From NCBI GenBank assembly GCA_963817785.1, contig CAWFPL010000003.1, forward strand, positions 682,001-746,000: DNA of 64,000 nucleotides, given 5' to 3'. The notes under the pieces are model-generated. The model searched no databases. It saw only the letters and a program-made list of their open reading frames with translations, and was not told the DNA's origin. The position numbers were made by a program, and so were the translations under genes. Shown here in pieces: positions 1 to 9,599 of this stretch. Every line of letters starts with the position of its first letter. The first letter of the stretch is position 1. This DNA comes from JAKALD01 sp963817785. GTDB taxonomy: Bacteria > Pseudomonadota > Gammaproteobacteria > Burkholderiales > SG8-39.

Positions 1-942
1 CTCGACCATGGCGCGCAGCGGCACGGGCCGGTAGCCGAGCTCGCGCTCGGCCTTGGCGCAGTCGCAGAACGTGTTGCGGCTGACCAGCGCCACCGTCTCG
101 GGCGTGAGGGTGGGTGCCCGGCCGGTGGCGTAGGACAGCCAGTGCGCGAGACGGGCCACCGGGCGCAGCAGCCAGGCGGGCGTCGCGCGCGAGGGCACCT
201 TGCAGCCCGTCACCGCGCCGATGGTGTGCACCAGCTCGAGGAAGCTCGCGTCCGCGCCGCCGAGCAGGTAGTTCTCGCCGCTGCGGCCGCGCTCGGCGGC
301 GGCCAGGTGCGCCTGCGCCACCTCGCGCACGTGGCAGAAGGAACTGCCTCCCGGCGGCACGCCGGGAAGCTTTCCCGCACAGGCGAGGCGGATCACGCGT
401 GCCCAGCTGCGCGTGTCGTAGGGCCCGAGGATGCCCGCCGGGTTGAGGATCACCGCGTCCAGGCCGCGAGCCAGCGCAGCGCGCACCTCCTGCTCGCCGA
501 GGAACTTGGAGCGCTGGTAGTTGACCCAGGCGAATCCGCCGCGCTGCTCGGCGCGCTCGTCGATGCGGCCCGAGAGCATGCCGTACGCCGAGATGCTCGA
601 GGTGTGAACGAAGCGCCGCGCGCGGCGCGCGAGCGCGGCCTCGACCATGTTGCGGGTGCCCTCGATGTTGACGCGGTCCTGCTGGGCATTGCGCCGCGAC
701 CAGAGATTGGTGTCGCCGGCGACGTGGAACACGGCGTCGACCCCCGCCGGCAAGGCGCGCTCGAGCGATGGCCGGTCGGTCACGTCGCCCTGCACGCGCT
801 CGGCGGGCAGGCGCGACAGGTGCTTCAGCTCGGAGCCCGGCCGGTGCAGGGCCACCACCTGCCAGCCCTCGCGCGCGAGCGCCTCGACCAGGTTCAGGCC
901 GACGAACCCGGTCGCTCCGGTGACGAACGCGGTGCGGGCCAC
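1..942 (-). CDS. NAD-dependent epimerase/dehydratase (SDR), C-terminus cut by window edge
   Basis: Extended short-chain dehydrogenase/reductase of the dihydroflavonol-reductase/epimerase type; these use NAD(P) to oxidise, reduce or epimerise sugar- or steroid-like substrates. Reading down from a GTG at 942, residues 8-15 form the Rossmann motif TGATGFVG, the catalytic Ser lies in HTSSIS (about 113-118) and the Tyr-x3-Lys pair is YQRSK (Y142, K146). The frame is open to base 1 (314 codons), so the C-terminus lies outside the window. The GTG lies one base past the stop of the dehydratase gene at 944-2668, so the two are probably co-transcribed and coupled. The substrate cannot be told. The SDR call is firm; the start is reasonable but has no strong ribosome site of its own. 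Confidence 0.85.
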   Translation of the reverse strand, partial: MARTAFVTGATGFVGLNLVEALAREGWQVVALHRPGSELKHLSRLPAERVQGDVTDRPSLERALPAGVDAVFHVAGDTNLWSRRNAQQDRVNIEGTRNMVEAALARRARRFVHTSSISAYGMLSGRIDERAEQRGGFAWVNYQRSKFLGEQEVRAALARGLDAVILNPAGILGPYDTRSWARVIRLACAGKLPGVPPGGSSFCHVREVAQAHLAAAERGRSGENYLLGGADASFLELVHTIGAVTGCKVPSRATPAWLLRPVARLAHWLSYATGRAPTLTPETVALVSRNTFCDCAKAERELGYRPVPLRAMVE

Positions 943-943
943 T

Positions 944-2668
<1,725 letters not shown>

Positions 2669-2766
2669 GGCGGTGCCTCCTCGGTCCCGCATTTTAAACG
2701 CCCTCTCCGGGGCGCGCGGGCGCGGGGTACACTTTGCGCTCCGTACTGCCGAATCGCTCCGACGCC

Positions 2767-3843
2767 ATGGCCGACAGCCACGTTTTTCAAGCCCATCCGC
2801 TCGAGCGCGCGGTCGCCGCGCTGGTCGCCGCCGGCGGCAGCGAGCCGCGCGAGGCGCAGCTCGTCGCCTCCAACCTGGTGATGGCGAACCTGAGCGGGCA
2901 CGACTCGCACGGCGTGGGCATGATCCCGCGCTACGTCGAGTCGCTGAAAGAAGGCGGCCTGCACCCCAACCGCCACCCGCGCGTGAAGCTCGACGGCGGC
3001 GCGCTGCTCGCGCTCGACGGCCAGGCGGGCTACGGCCAGGTGATCGGCATGGAGGCGACCGCCATGGCGATCGAGCGCGCCAAGCAGCACGGGGTGTGCG
3101 TGATGGCGCTCGCCAATTCGCACCACCTGTGCCGCATCGGCCAATGGGCCGAGCAGGCGGTGGCGCAGGGGCTGGTGTCGATCAGCTTCGTGAACGTGAT
3201 CTCGCGCGCGATCGTCGCGCCCTACGGGGGCAGCGACGCGCGCTTCGGCACCAACCCGTGCACCATCGGCATCCCGCTCGCCGGGCAGCCGCCGTTCATC
3301 CTCGACATGGCGACCAGCGGCGTGGCGCAGGGCAAGGTGCGCGTCGCCTACAACAAGGGCGAGAAAGTGGCGCCGGGGCTGCTGATCGACGATCACGGCA
3401 ACCCCACCGTCGATCCGCGCTACGGCGTGGTCGAGCCGCTCGGCGCGCTCACCACCTTCGGCCTGCACAAGGGCTACGGCCTGGCGGTGGCGTGCGAGCT
3501 GCTCGGCGGAGCGCTCTCGGGCGGCGGCACGCAGCGCACCGGTGAACGCACCAAGAAGCGCGTGCTGAACGGCATGCTCTCGATCGTGATCGACCCGGCC
3601 AAGCTCGGGGCCGCGGATTTCTTCGGCGCCGAGGCGGCCGCTTTCATCGAGTGGCTCAAGCAGTCGCCGCCCGCGCCGGGGTTCGACAAGGTGAGGCTCG
3701 CGGGCGACCCCGAGCGCGAAACGCGCGCCAAGCGCGCCAGGGACGGCATCGCGGTCGATGCGACCACCTGGCGCGACATCTGCGCCGCGGGCGACAAGCT
3801 CGGCATGGCGCGCGGCGAGCTCGACCGCCTCGCGCGCGGCTAG
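2767..3843 (+). CDS. Ldh family (malate/L-lactate/ureidoglycolate-type) NAD(P)-dependent dehydrogenase
   Basis: Member of the Ldh2/MDH2 family, which is unrelated to classical LDH and oxidises 2-hydroxy acids to 2-oxo acids with NAD(P). The protein has 358 residues, normal for the family. Family motifs are HDSHGVGMIPRYVESL near residue 44, the substrate/cofactor stretch NSHHLCRIGQW, and PYGGSDARFGTNP around residue 155. The ATG at 2767 was preferred to an upstream in-frame GTG because homologues begin just before this point. It is divergent from the dehydratase and 18 bases upstream of the class II aldolase on the same strand, suggesting a two-gene transcript. Sugar-acid, malate or sulfolactate substrates are all possible. 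Confidence 0.87.
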   Translation: MADSHVFQAHPLERAVAALVAAGGSEPREAQLVASNLVMANLSGHDSHGVGMIPRYVESLKEGGLHPNRHPRVKLDGGALLALDGQAGYGQVIGMEATAMAIERAKQHGVCVMALANSHHLCRIGQWAEQAVAQGLVSISFVNVISRAIVAPYGGSDARFGTNPCTIGIPLAGQPPFILDMATSGVAQGKVRVAYNKGEKVAPGLLIDDHGNPTVDPRYGVVEPLGALTTFGLHKGYGLAVACELLGGALSGGGTQRTGERTKKRVLNGMLSIVIDPAKLGAADFFGAEAAAFIEWLKQSPPAPGFDKVRLAGDPERETRAKRARDGIAVDATTWRDICAAGDKLGMARGELDRLARG

Positions 3844-3861
3844 GGCGCGGAGCGCAGCGCC

Positions 3862-4638
3862 ATGGCACTGCAATCCGTCGGAGGGCGCAAGCCGGTGCGC
3901 GAGCAGGTGAGCGCCGAGGAGTGGGCCAAGCGCGTCGATCTCGCCGCCTGCTACCGGCTCGTGGACCTGTACGGCATGTCGGAGATGAGCGCCAATCACA
4001 TCACCACGCGCGTTCCGGACGAAGAGGGGGCTTTCCTCATCAATCCGCACGGCATGCTCTACGAGCAGATGCACGCGTCGTGCTTCATCAAGCTCGACCT
4101 GTCCGGGAAGGTGCTCTTCAATCCGACCGCCTACGACGCCAACAAGGCGGGCTACGTGATCCACAGCGCGATCCACTCCGCGCGCCATGACGTGGACTGC
4201 ATCATCCACACGCACACCATCGCCGGCATGGCCGTGTCGGCGACGAAGTGCGGCCTGCTGCCGCTCGCGCAGACCTCGATGCGCTTCGCCAGAATCGCCT
4301 ACCACGACTACGAAGGCGTGGTACTCGACCTCGACGAGCAGGCGCGCCTGGTGCGCGACCTCGGCGCGCACGACGGCATGATCCTCAGGAACCACGGCCT
4401 GCTCACGGTCGGGGCGAGCATCGCCGAGGCGTTCAACAGCATGTTCCGGCTCGAGCGCGCCTGCCAGGTGCAGGTGGCGGCGCTGTCGTGCAACACGGAG
4501 ATCGCGCTCCCGAGCGCCGAGGTGGTCGAGGCGTCGTGGCGCCAGTATCAGCCCGGCGTGCGGCGCCGCTTCGGCGTGCTCGAGTGGCCGGCGCTGCTCG
4601 CCAAGCTCGATCGCCTCGACCCGTCCTACCGCGACTGA
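3862..4638 (+). CDS. Class II aldolase/adducin family protein
   Basis: Zinc-dependent class II aldolase/adducin fold; family members cleave sugar phosphates (fuculose, ribulose) or act as 3-oxo-acid decarboxylases. The 258-residue protein contains the metal-binding HTHT motif (IIHTHTIAGMAVSA, about residue 113) and the later histidine in ILRNHGLLTVG (about residue 175). The N-terminal stretch DLYGMSEMSANHITTRVPD is typical of the subgroup often annotated 'class II aldolase/adducin family' without a tested function. It starts 18 bases after the Ldh gene and its last 13 bases overlap the tail of the convergent acyl-CoA ligase. It probably acts with the Ldh protein in the same pathway. Confidence 0.86.
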   Translation: MALQSVGGRKPVREQVSAEEWAKRVDLAACYRLVDLYGMSEMSANHITTRVPDEEGAFLINPHGMLYEQMHASCFIKLDLSGKVLFNPTAYDANKAGYVIHSAIHSARHDVDCIIHTHTIAGMAVSATKCGLLPLAQTSMRFARIAYHDYEGVVLDLDEQARLVRDLGAHDGMILRNHGLLTVGASIAEAFNSMFRLERACQVQVAALSCNTEIALPSAEVVEASWRQYQPGVRRRFGVLEWPALLAKLDRLDPSYRD

Positions 4639-6233
4639 CGCGCGAGGTCGGTCGCTCTCTCGAGCAGAGTCTTGTCGCCGCGCAGCTTGAACTTCGCGAC
4701 GCGGTGCGTGGCGGTCTGCGGCAGCGAGTCGACGAAGGCGACGTAGCGCGGCACCTTGATCGGCGCGAGGCGCGCGCGGCACCACTCGGCGATGTCCTGC
4801 GCCGAGACGTCCATTCCCGGCTTGCGGATGATCGCGACGAGGATCTCGTCCTCGCCCAGTTCGGAGGGCACCGGGATGGCGGCGCATTGCACGACCGCCG
4901 GGTGGTCGCCGATCACGCGGTCGATCTCGGCGCCGGAGACGTTCTCGCCGCGACGGCGGATGATGTCTTTCTTTCGGGCGACGAAGTAGTAGTAGCCGTC
5001 GGCCTCGCGCCGGACGAGATCGCCGGTCGCGAACCAGCCGTCGTGCAGCGCTGCGGCGGTCTGCTCGGGGTCCTTGTAGTAGCCCTGCATCAGGATCGGC
5101 GTCTTCACCCACAGCTCGCCGACCGTGCCGTCGGGCGCATCGCGTCCGGCGTCGTCGACGACGCGCAGCGCGGCGAACTCGACCTGCGGGTCGGGGTGCG
5201 TCGCCGGCAGGCCCATGCTCAAGGGGCGCCTCTCGCCGTCGAAGGGGTTGTTCGCCGCGCCCGGGATCTCGGTCATGCCGTAGCCCTCGATCAGCACCGG
5301 CACGCGGAACTCCTCGCGAAAGGTCTTCTCCAGGTCGGGCGTGATCGGCGCGCCGTAGAGCACGCGCAGCCGGTGGCGCGCATCGAATTCGCTCCTCGGG
5401 CGGCGCGCGAGGATGTTGCCGATCGCGGCGATGATGTTGACCTGCGTCGCGCCGCTCTCGGCGGCGGTGGTCCAGAACGTCGACGCCGAGAATTTCGGCA
5501 CCAGCACTAGGCTCGCGCCCGCCGCGAAAGTGCCGGCGATCGAGTAGAACAGCGCGTTGATGTGGAACATCGGCAGGATGCACATCAGGCGGTCCTCCGG
5601 CTGCAGCCACATGCGCGCGACGAAGCCCTCGCCGGCGAGCACGAAGTTCCTCTGGCTGTGCATGACGCCCTTCGGAAAGCCGGTGGTGCCCGAGGTGTAG
5701 AGCATGAGGCAGGTGGTCTCGGGAGCGGGCGGCGAAGGCAGCGCATGCGCGGGGGCCGCGTCGACGAGCGCGCCGAAGCGCGGCACGCCGTCGGCTTCGC
5801 CCTCGAGCAGCATGAGCCAGGGCGCGGGCGAGATCGGCGCGCTCGCCGTGCGCGCGACTTCGAGCGCGGCGGGAATCGTCGCCAGAGCGCGCACCCCGGC
5901 GTGCTGCAGGATATAGCCCGCTTCTTGTACGCCGAACTCCGGATTCACCGGCACCAGGATCGCGCCCAGGCGCGCGAGCGCGAATAACAGCACCACGTAG
6001 TCGGGGCCGTTCGTCGCCATCGCCCCCACGCGATCGCCGTGCGCGACGCCGCGCGCCGCGAGCGCGCGCGCCGCCGCGTCGACGCGCGCGGCGAATAGCG
6101 CGTAGCGAGTCTCGCCTCCAGCGTGGACGAGCAGCGTCTTGGCGCCATTGACCAGTGCGCGGCTCGCGAGCAAGCCGCTGAGCGTGTAGTCGTGCGGCGG
6201 GTAGCCGCGCAGGACTTCGAGCGGTGTGCGCAT
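4626..6233 (-). CDS. Acyl-CoA ligase / ANL superfamily AMP-forming synthetase
   Basis: Adenylate-forming enzyme that activates a carboxylic acid with ATP and transfers it to CoA. The protein has 535 residues from the ATG at 6233. Visible motifs are the phosphate loop YTSGTTGFPKG, the A5 motif YGMTEIPG, and ATGDLVRREADGYYYFVARKKD with RRRGENVSGAEID. The usual C-terminal catalytic lysine context TGK is replaced by TATHRVAKFKL, a variant resembling CaiC-type ligases. The reading frame stays open upstream into the insertion element, whose left end abuts the gene, so the native 5' region has been replaced by element DNA. Substrate unknown. Its end overlaps the convergent aldolase gene by 13 bases. 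Confidence 0.87.
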   Translation of the reverse strand: MRTPLEVLRGYPPHDYTLSGLLASRALVNGAKTLLVHAGGETRYALFAARVDAAARALAARGVAHGDRVGAMATNGPDYVVLLFALARLGAILVPVNPEFGVQEAGYILQHAGVRALATIPAALEVARTASAPISPAPWLMLLEGEADGVPRFGALVDAAPAHALPSPPAPETTCLMLYTSGTTGFPKGVMHSQRNFVLAGEGFVARMWLQPEDRLMCILPMFHINALFYSIAGTFAAGASLVLVPKFSASTFWTTAAESGATQVNIIAAIGNILARRPRSEFDARHRLRVLYGAPITPDLEKTFREEFRVPVLIEGYGMTEIPGAANNPFDGERRPLSMGLPATHPDPQVEFAALRVVDDAGRDAPDGTVGELWVKTPILMQGYYKDPEQTAAALHDGWFATGDLVRREADGYYYFVARKKDIIRRRGENVSGAEIDRVIGDHPAVVQCAAIPVPSELGEDEILVAIIRKPGMDVSAQDIAEWCRARLAPIKVPRYVAFVDSLPQTATHRVAKFKLRGDKTLLERATDLARQSR

Positions 6234-6246
6234 AACGCGCGGCAAG

Positions 6247-6265
6247 TTCAGACCTCCTGACATAG
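6247..6265 (+). repeat. Left terminal inverted repeat of the insertion element
   Basis: TTCAGACCTCCTGACATAG matches the complement of 8814-8832 at 19 of 19 bases. Read on the minus strand it contains the transposase stop codon (TGA at 6250-6248) and the Shine-Dalgarno-like AGGAGGT, aimed at the acyl-CoA ligase gene. Confidence 0.92.
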
Positions 6266-8656
6266 GGTGACGCGAATTTGTCCGGTTTCGGCGTGGATCA
6301 GGGGGGGCGAGGCGGCCGCCGCCGCGGCGTTGTGCTGGGTCGGGGAACCGGGGAAGGCGAGACCGATGCGCGGTGGTGGGCATACGGCGAAGCGCATGCG
6401 CAGCCGAGAGCCTGGGAAGATCGTCGCGGTCTGATCGAGCATGTCGCACAGGGCCTGCGCGGCGCGCGTTCGATGCGGAGAGCTCAGCGGCGCAAGCGTG
6501 ATCTGTAGCTCGGTGTCGGACACGCGGAGGTCGCCCGCGCCGGCGAAGATCTCGTGCAGGAACGTGCGTCCCTCTTGCTCGGCCCGGGCATAGTGAGGCC
6601 GCAGCAGCGCCAGGAGATCGCTCTCGGCCTGGTAGGCCACCATCTTGATGATGTCGGTCAAGTGCTTGCGTTCGGTGGCGAGCTTGAGCACGGCGCTCTG
6701 GCTCAAGTCTCGGACCTCGACGCGCGGGGGAAGCGCGCGGCGCTGCTCGATGAGCTTGGCCACGCGAGCGCGGGCGGCTCGCAGCTTCTTGCCGAGCGCA
6801 CCATGGGCGATCTTGAAGCCGCGCATGCTCCGGCGGCGTTGCTCGGTGTTGTCGGCCGCGGCGGCGCCGTATTCTCGTTCGATGCCGGCGAGCTCGGTGC
6901 GCTCGGTGCGGATCCGTTTCTCGATTGCGCGGCGCTCCGGGTTGGGAATGCTACGGGTCGGATCTTCCGGTTCGACCCGATAGTCGACCAACGCATCCAG
7001 CAGGAACTCTTCGCGCATGTACTTGAAGAAGTTTTCCTGACGCCAGCGCTCGAACATCCGGTAGGCGAGCTCGATATCACTGAGATCGGCTCGGCTCGTA
7101 ATCACCTGGGTCTGATGGCCGGTGTCGCACAAGCGCGTGATCTGGCGCAGCCGGAGCTTGCCCTTGAGCAGGCGCACCGGCTGATCGTGCAGGTCATAGC
7201 TCACCCAGCGTCCGTCGAGCCGGGCGCGGCGGCGCACGAACCGCCGCTCGTGGATCCGACGGGCCTTGCCTTTACGATAGGTGAGGAGGTCGAAGCCCTC
7301 TTCGATCATCCGGTGGAACAACTTGGGGCTCCAGCCGCCGCGGTCGAACACGATGGTTACTCGGCGCTCACCGACCACGGCGCGCACCTCCCCGAGCAGA
7401 CGGGGGAAGGCTGCAGTCAATGCGGCGTCGACTTCGCCGGTGACGACGAACAGCGGCTCGCCAGCGCGATCGTTCACCCAGTAGTCGGTGCTCGCGGGCA
7501 TGGCCAAATGGCGGCGCGCCACGTAGGCCTGGGAGATGCGGCGCTCGCCGTGGTAGGCGCGCACGTGGCCATCCACATACAGGAACCCCATGAGGTGCCC
7601 ACGCTGATCGACCCGCAGGCGGGCAAGCTCGGCGCCCAATTGCTCGGCACGCTGGTAGGCGGCAAGCCGGGTGAGCTTGCGCCGCAGGGTCTTCACTTCC
7701 GGGGCGCGATCGAGCCCCAGCAACCTGCCCAAGGCGGCCGGGTCTTGCTCCTTGAGATGCTCGGCACGCCCGATGCGTAGCAGCGCCATGAACAGCAGCG
7801 TGAGCAAGCTCGTGCGCAGCCCATAGAAGGCCGGACCGATTTCACCGTAGAGCTTGCGACTGATCCGGAACAGCCCGCTTTCGCGCAGCGCCGGGATGGC
7901 GAGCAGCACGCCGGCACCGGGAACCTGCGAGCCGTCGCGGAAGATCGGCGCGGCATCATCGAGCAAGCCCACAGAGGCGAGCTGCCGATCGAAGCTGCGA
8001 TCGGCTGCGTCGCGGTCCAGGCTCGGTACCGGTTCATCCTGAGCCACGACCTCATCGCAGTCGCCGGCCTCACCCGCGGCCAACGGTGGCCCCTCGTGAT
8101 TTGCATCCTCAGCGCTCGATCGTGCACTGGGCACAGGAACCGGCGGCGCTTCGTTCGCCGTGGCCTGCCGGGTCGCGCTCAACTCGAGCTGCTCGGCCAG
8201 CGCCGAGTTCGAGGGCCCGACCAACTTCCGAATGGCCCTCTCGCTCACGCCCAGGCGCTGCCCGATCGCGCGGTTGCTCAGCCCCTCGCTCTTCAGCCGC
8301 TCGATACCGCGCAGCCGCTTGCCACGGATCCGCCGTCGACCGCGACGCCAACCCGCTTCCCGTCCCAATGCGGCCATGCCGCCCTGCGCATAGCGCTCCT
8401 GGTGCCGGCGCACCGTGCGCTCCGATCGGACGAACGCACGCGCCACTTCCGTCTGTTGGGCGAATCCGCTCTCGACCAGGAACACCATCGCATAGGCTTC
8501 GGCCACTGCATCCTCGGCGCGGTAGTGATGCACCGGCAGTCCCGCGACGACGATCACGCGCTGATCTTCTTCCACACGCAAGCTGCAGCGCGCATTGATG
8601 ACCACCGTGTTTGACGCCACCGCAGCCGGCAGCGCCAGGGCAAGTTGGGCGCTCAT
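6248..8656 (-). CDS. Long DDE transposase with two N-terminal HTH segments (802 aa)
   Basis: Presumed transposase of the element bounded by the 19-bp inverted repeats. The N-terminus has two helix-turn-helix-like stretches: about residues 66-98 (QQTEVARAFVRSERTVRRHQ) and 124-146 (LSNRAIGQRLGVSERAIRKL). A low-complexity linker (about 155-240) follows. The probable catalytic acids are D362 in FLYVDGHVRAY, D438 in VTIVFDRGGWSP and E541 in FERWRQENFFKYM, the last resembling the Y-x2-R-x3-E-x6-K signature of IS4-like enzymes. A charged helical region (about 560-690) and a C-terminal domain follow. The frame is intact, so the enzyme may be active. Its stop codon lies inside the left terminal repeat. 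At 802 residues it is much longer than common IS transposases. Confidence 0.82.
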   Translation of the reverse strand: MSAQLALALPAAVASNTVVINARCSLRVEEDQRVIVVAGLPVHHYRAEDAVAEAYAMVFLVESGFAQQTEVARAFVRSERTVRRHQERYAQGGMAALGREAGWRRGRRRIRGKRLRGIERLKSEGLSNRAIGQRLGVSERAIRKLVGPSNSALAEQLELSATRQATANEAPPVPVPSARSSAEDANHEGPPLAAGEAGDCDEVVAQDEPVPSLDRDAADRSFDRQLASVGLLDDAAPIFRDGSQVPGAGVLLAIPALRESGLFRISRKLYGEIGPAFYGLRTSLLTLLFMALLRIGRAEHLKEQDPAALGRLLGLDRAPEVKTLRRKLTRLAAYQRAEQLGAELARLRVDQRGHLMGFLYVDGHVRAYHGERRISQAYVARRHLAMPASTDYWVNDRAGEPLFVVTGEVDAALTAAFPRLLGEVRAVVGERRVTIVFDRGGWSPKLFHRMIEEGFDLLTYRKGKARRIHERRFVRRRARLDGRWVSYDLHDQPVRLLKGKLRLRQITRLCDTGHQTQVITSRADLSDIELAYRMFERWRQENFFKYMREEFLLDALVDYRVEPEDPTRSIPNPERRAIEKRIRTERTELAGIEREYGAAAADNTEQRRRSMRGFKIAHGALGKKLRAARARVAKLIEQRRALPPRVEVRDLSQSAVLKLATERKHLTDIIKMVAYQAESDLLALLRPHYARAEQEGRTFLHEIFAGAGDLRVSDTELQITLAPLSSPHRTRAAQALCDMLDQTATIFPGSRLRMRFAVCPPPRIGLAFPGSPTQHNAAAAAASPPLIHAETGQIRVTLCQEV
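6279..6288 (-). repeat. Sub-terminal AAACCGGACA repeat, left end of element
   Basis: TGTCCGGTTT here is the inverted form of AAACCGGACA found twice near the right end (8668 and 8746). Probably part of a transposase binding site; inferred from its sub-terminal placement only. Confidence 0.6.
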
Positions 8657-8667
8657 CGCCCATAGCT

Positions 8668-8680
8668 AAACCGGACAGGT
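8668..8680 (+). repeat. Sub-terminal AAACCGGACAGGT repeat, copy 1 at right end
   Basis: AAACCGGACAGGT followed by TTGGGTTCGCA. The same 13-mer with a similar tail recurs 78 bp further right. It lies immediately upstream of the transposase start, so it could also be an autoregulatory site. Confidence 0.65.
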
Positions 8681-8745
8681 TTGGGTTCGCAAGCCCCTGC
8701 GAAGAATCTTCGCCACTGCAGCCAGTTGCGCTCGGCCGATCGCAA

Positions 8746-8758
8746 AAACCGGACAGGT
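8746..8758 (+). repeat. Sub-terminal AAACCGGACAGGT repeat, copy 2 at right end
   Basis: Second identical 13-mer, followed by ATTGGTACGCA. With copy 1 it forms a direct repeat with a shared downstream pattern (GGT-x2-TGGT-x-CGCA-like), suggesting two transposase contacts at the right end against one at the left. Confidence 0.65.
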
Positions 8759-8813
8759 ATTGGTACGCACCCCCGCGCGGGCAAAAGCCAGTAATTTCAA
8801 GCGAATTACCGGG

Positions 8814-8832
8814 CTATGTCAGGAGGTCTGAA
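8814..8832 (-). repeat. Right terminal inverted repeat of the insertion element
   Basis: CTATGTCAGGAGGTCTGAA, the exact complement of the left repeat. Bases beyond it on both sides no longer match, which fixes the repeat at 19 bp. Confidence 0.92.
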
Positions 8833-9030
8833 GTTAGCACGTACCCCGGTGCATCCCGCGAAACGGGCCCCGGGGGAACAGCAGTCGAACCCGCGCAGGC
8901 CTGATTCTAAGAAGCCACTTTCACTAGAAATTGTAACTTATTGATTTATATATATGTTATATCTTCTCGAAACCGTGCGGCCAATCCGCTCTAAGTCTTT
9001 GTCGTATCAAGAAAAAATCCTTCGGAGTCC

Positions 9031-9060
9031 TTGACCAGCCCCCTTCCTTTCCCCTAAAGT
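9031..9060 (+). promoter_or_regulatory. Probable mraZ (dcw cluster) promoter
   Basis: TTGACC at 9031-9036 and TAAAGT at 9055-9060 are separated by 18 bp and fit a sigma-70 promoter. The -10 overlaps the first MraZ operator repeat, which would let MraZ occlude the promoter. The promoter call is by consensus only. Confidence 0.6.
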
Positions 9061-9084
9061 GGGGAAACGTAGAAAAAAGTGGGA
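9059..9084 (+). promoter_or_regulatory. MraZ-type operator: GTGGG repeats with 10-bp period
   Basis: GTGGGG at 9059 and GTGGGA at 9079 lie exactly 20 bp apart, with a degenerate GTAGAA at 9069 between them. This gives three repeats on a 10-bp period. MraZ proteins are known to bind tandem GTGGG-type boxes upstream of their own gene. The middle box has lost the GGG core. Confidence 0.75.
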
Positions 9085-9134
9085 CAACGCGGAGTCCCGC
9101 GCGCCGCGCGGGGTTCGCCGAGGAAGAACGGGGC

Positions 9135-9584
9135 ATGGGTGGAGCACTTCACGGGGCAGCCGTGATCACGCTGGACGCCAAGGGGCGGCTGTCGGTCCCC
9201 ACGCGTCACCGCGAAGCGCTGCTCGACGGCGCGCGCACGCTGGTGCTGACCGCGCATCCCGACGGCTGCGTCCTGCTCTATCCGGAGAGCGCCTGGGAGC
9301 CCGTGCGCGCGAAGGTCGAGACCTTCCCCAGCTTTCATCCCCAGGCGAGCTGGTGGAAGCGGCTGCTGCTCGGCTTCGAGGAGCACGTCGCGCCGGACGC
9401 CTCGGGACGCGTGCTGCTCGCGCCGGCGCTGCGCCTGCACGCCAAGCTCGAGCGCGAGGCGATGCTGGTCGGCCAGGGCCGTTACTTCGAACTGTGGGAC
9501 AGCGGCGTGTGGGGCGCGAAGCTCGGCCAGGCGCTCGCCGCGAGCGGCACGCCGCCTCCAGGCATGGAGGATTTTTCGCTGTGA
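9135..9584 (+). CDS. mraZ: Transcriptional regulator MraZ
   Basis: First gene of the dcw cluster and its DNA-binding regulator. The 149-residue protein carries the two AbrB-like half domains of the family: ITLDAKGRLSVP at about 11-22 and VAPDASGRVLLAP at about 85-97. Homologues repress or modulate their own operon by binding the repeats seen 50 bp upstream. The start at 9135 leaves the usual 13-residue lead before DAKGR and is preceded by GAGGAAGAA. The rsmH start follows within 16 bp of the stop, so the two are co-transcribed. Confidence 0.93.
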   Translation: MGGALHGAAVITLDAKGRLSVPTRHREALLDGARTLVLTAHPDGCVLLYPESAWEPVRAKVETFPSFHPQASWWKRLLLGFEEHVAPDASGRVLLAPALRLHAKLEREAMLVGQGRYFELWDSGVWGAKLGQALAASGTPPPGMEDFSL

Positions 9585-9599
9585 GCTCAGGTGCGGCGG

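Larger units (their letters stand above)
6247..8832. mobile_element. Insertion sequence, 2586 bp, with perfect 19-bp terminal inverted repeats
   Basis: The boundaries are set by a perfect 19-base inverted repeat: TTCAGACCTCCTGACATAG at 6247-6265 and its exact complement at 8814-8832. Everything between is one long transposase gene plus about 160 bp upstream of it. No target-site duplication is visible: the flanks CGGCAAG and GTTAGCA differ. The duplication may be absent or eroded, or the true ends may differ slightly. The element lies in the divergent spacer between the acyl-CoA ligase and the dcw promoter. The family cannot be assigned from sequence alone; the catalytic core resembles IS4-type DDE enzymes. 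Confidence 0.88.
8833..9134. other. Intergenic region between insertion element and mraZ
   Basis: This 302-bp stretch holds no gene. Its first 80 bp are ordinary GC-rich DNA; about 8915-9020 is strikingly AT-rich for this genome (a TTATTGATTTATATATATG run near 8940). The last 100 bp contain the dcw promoter and the MraZ-type operator. No tRNA or terminator is recognisable. Confidence 0.7.

Noticed and set aside
6240..8840. Target-site duplication at the insertion element
   Set aside because: The bases outside the 19-bp repeats (CGGCAAG and GTTAGCA) show no convincing direct repeat of any length.
8870..8900. GGGTTCGACTGC on the minus strand resembling a tRNA or tmRNA T-arm
   Set aside because: The flanking bases cannot form the T stem, and no acceptor, D or anticodon arm could be found around it.
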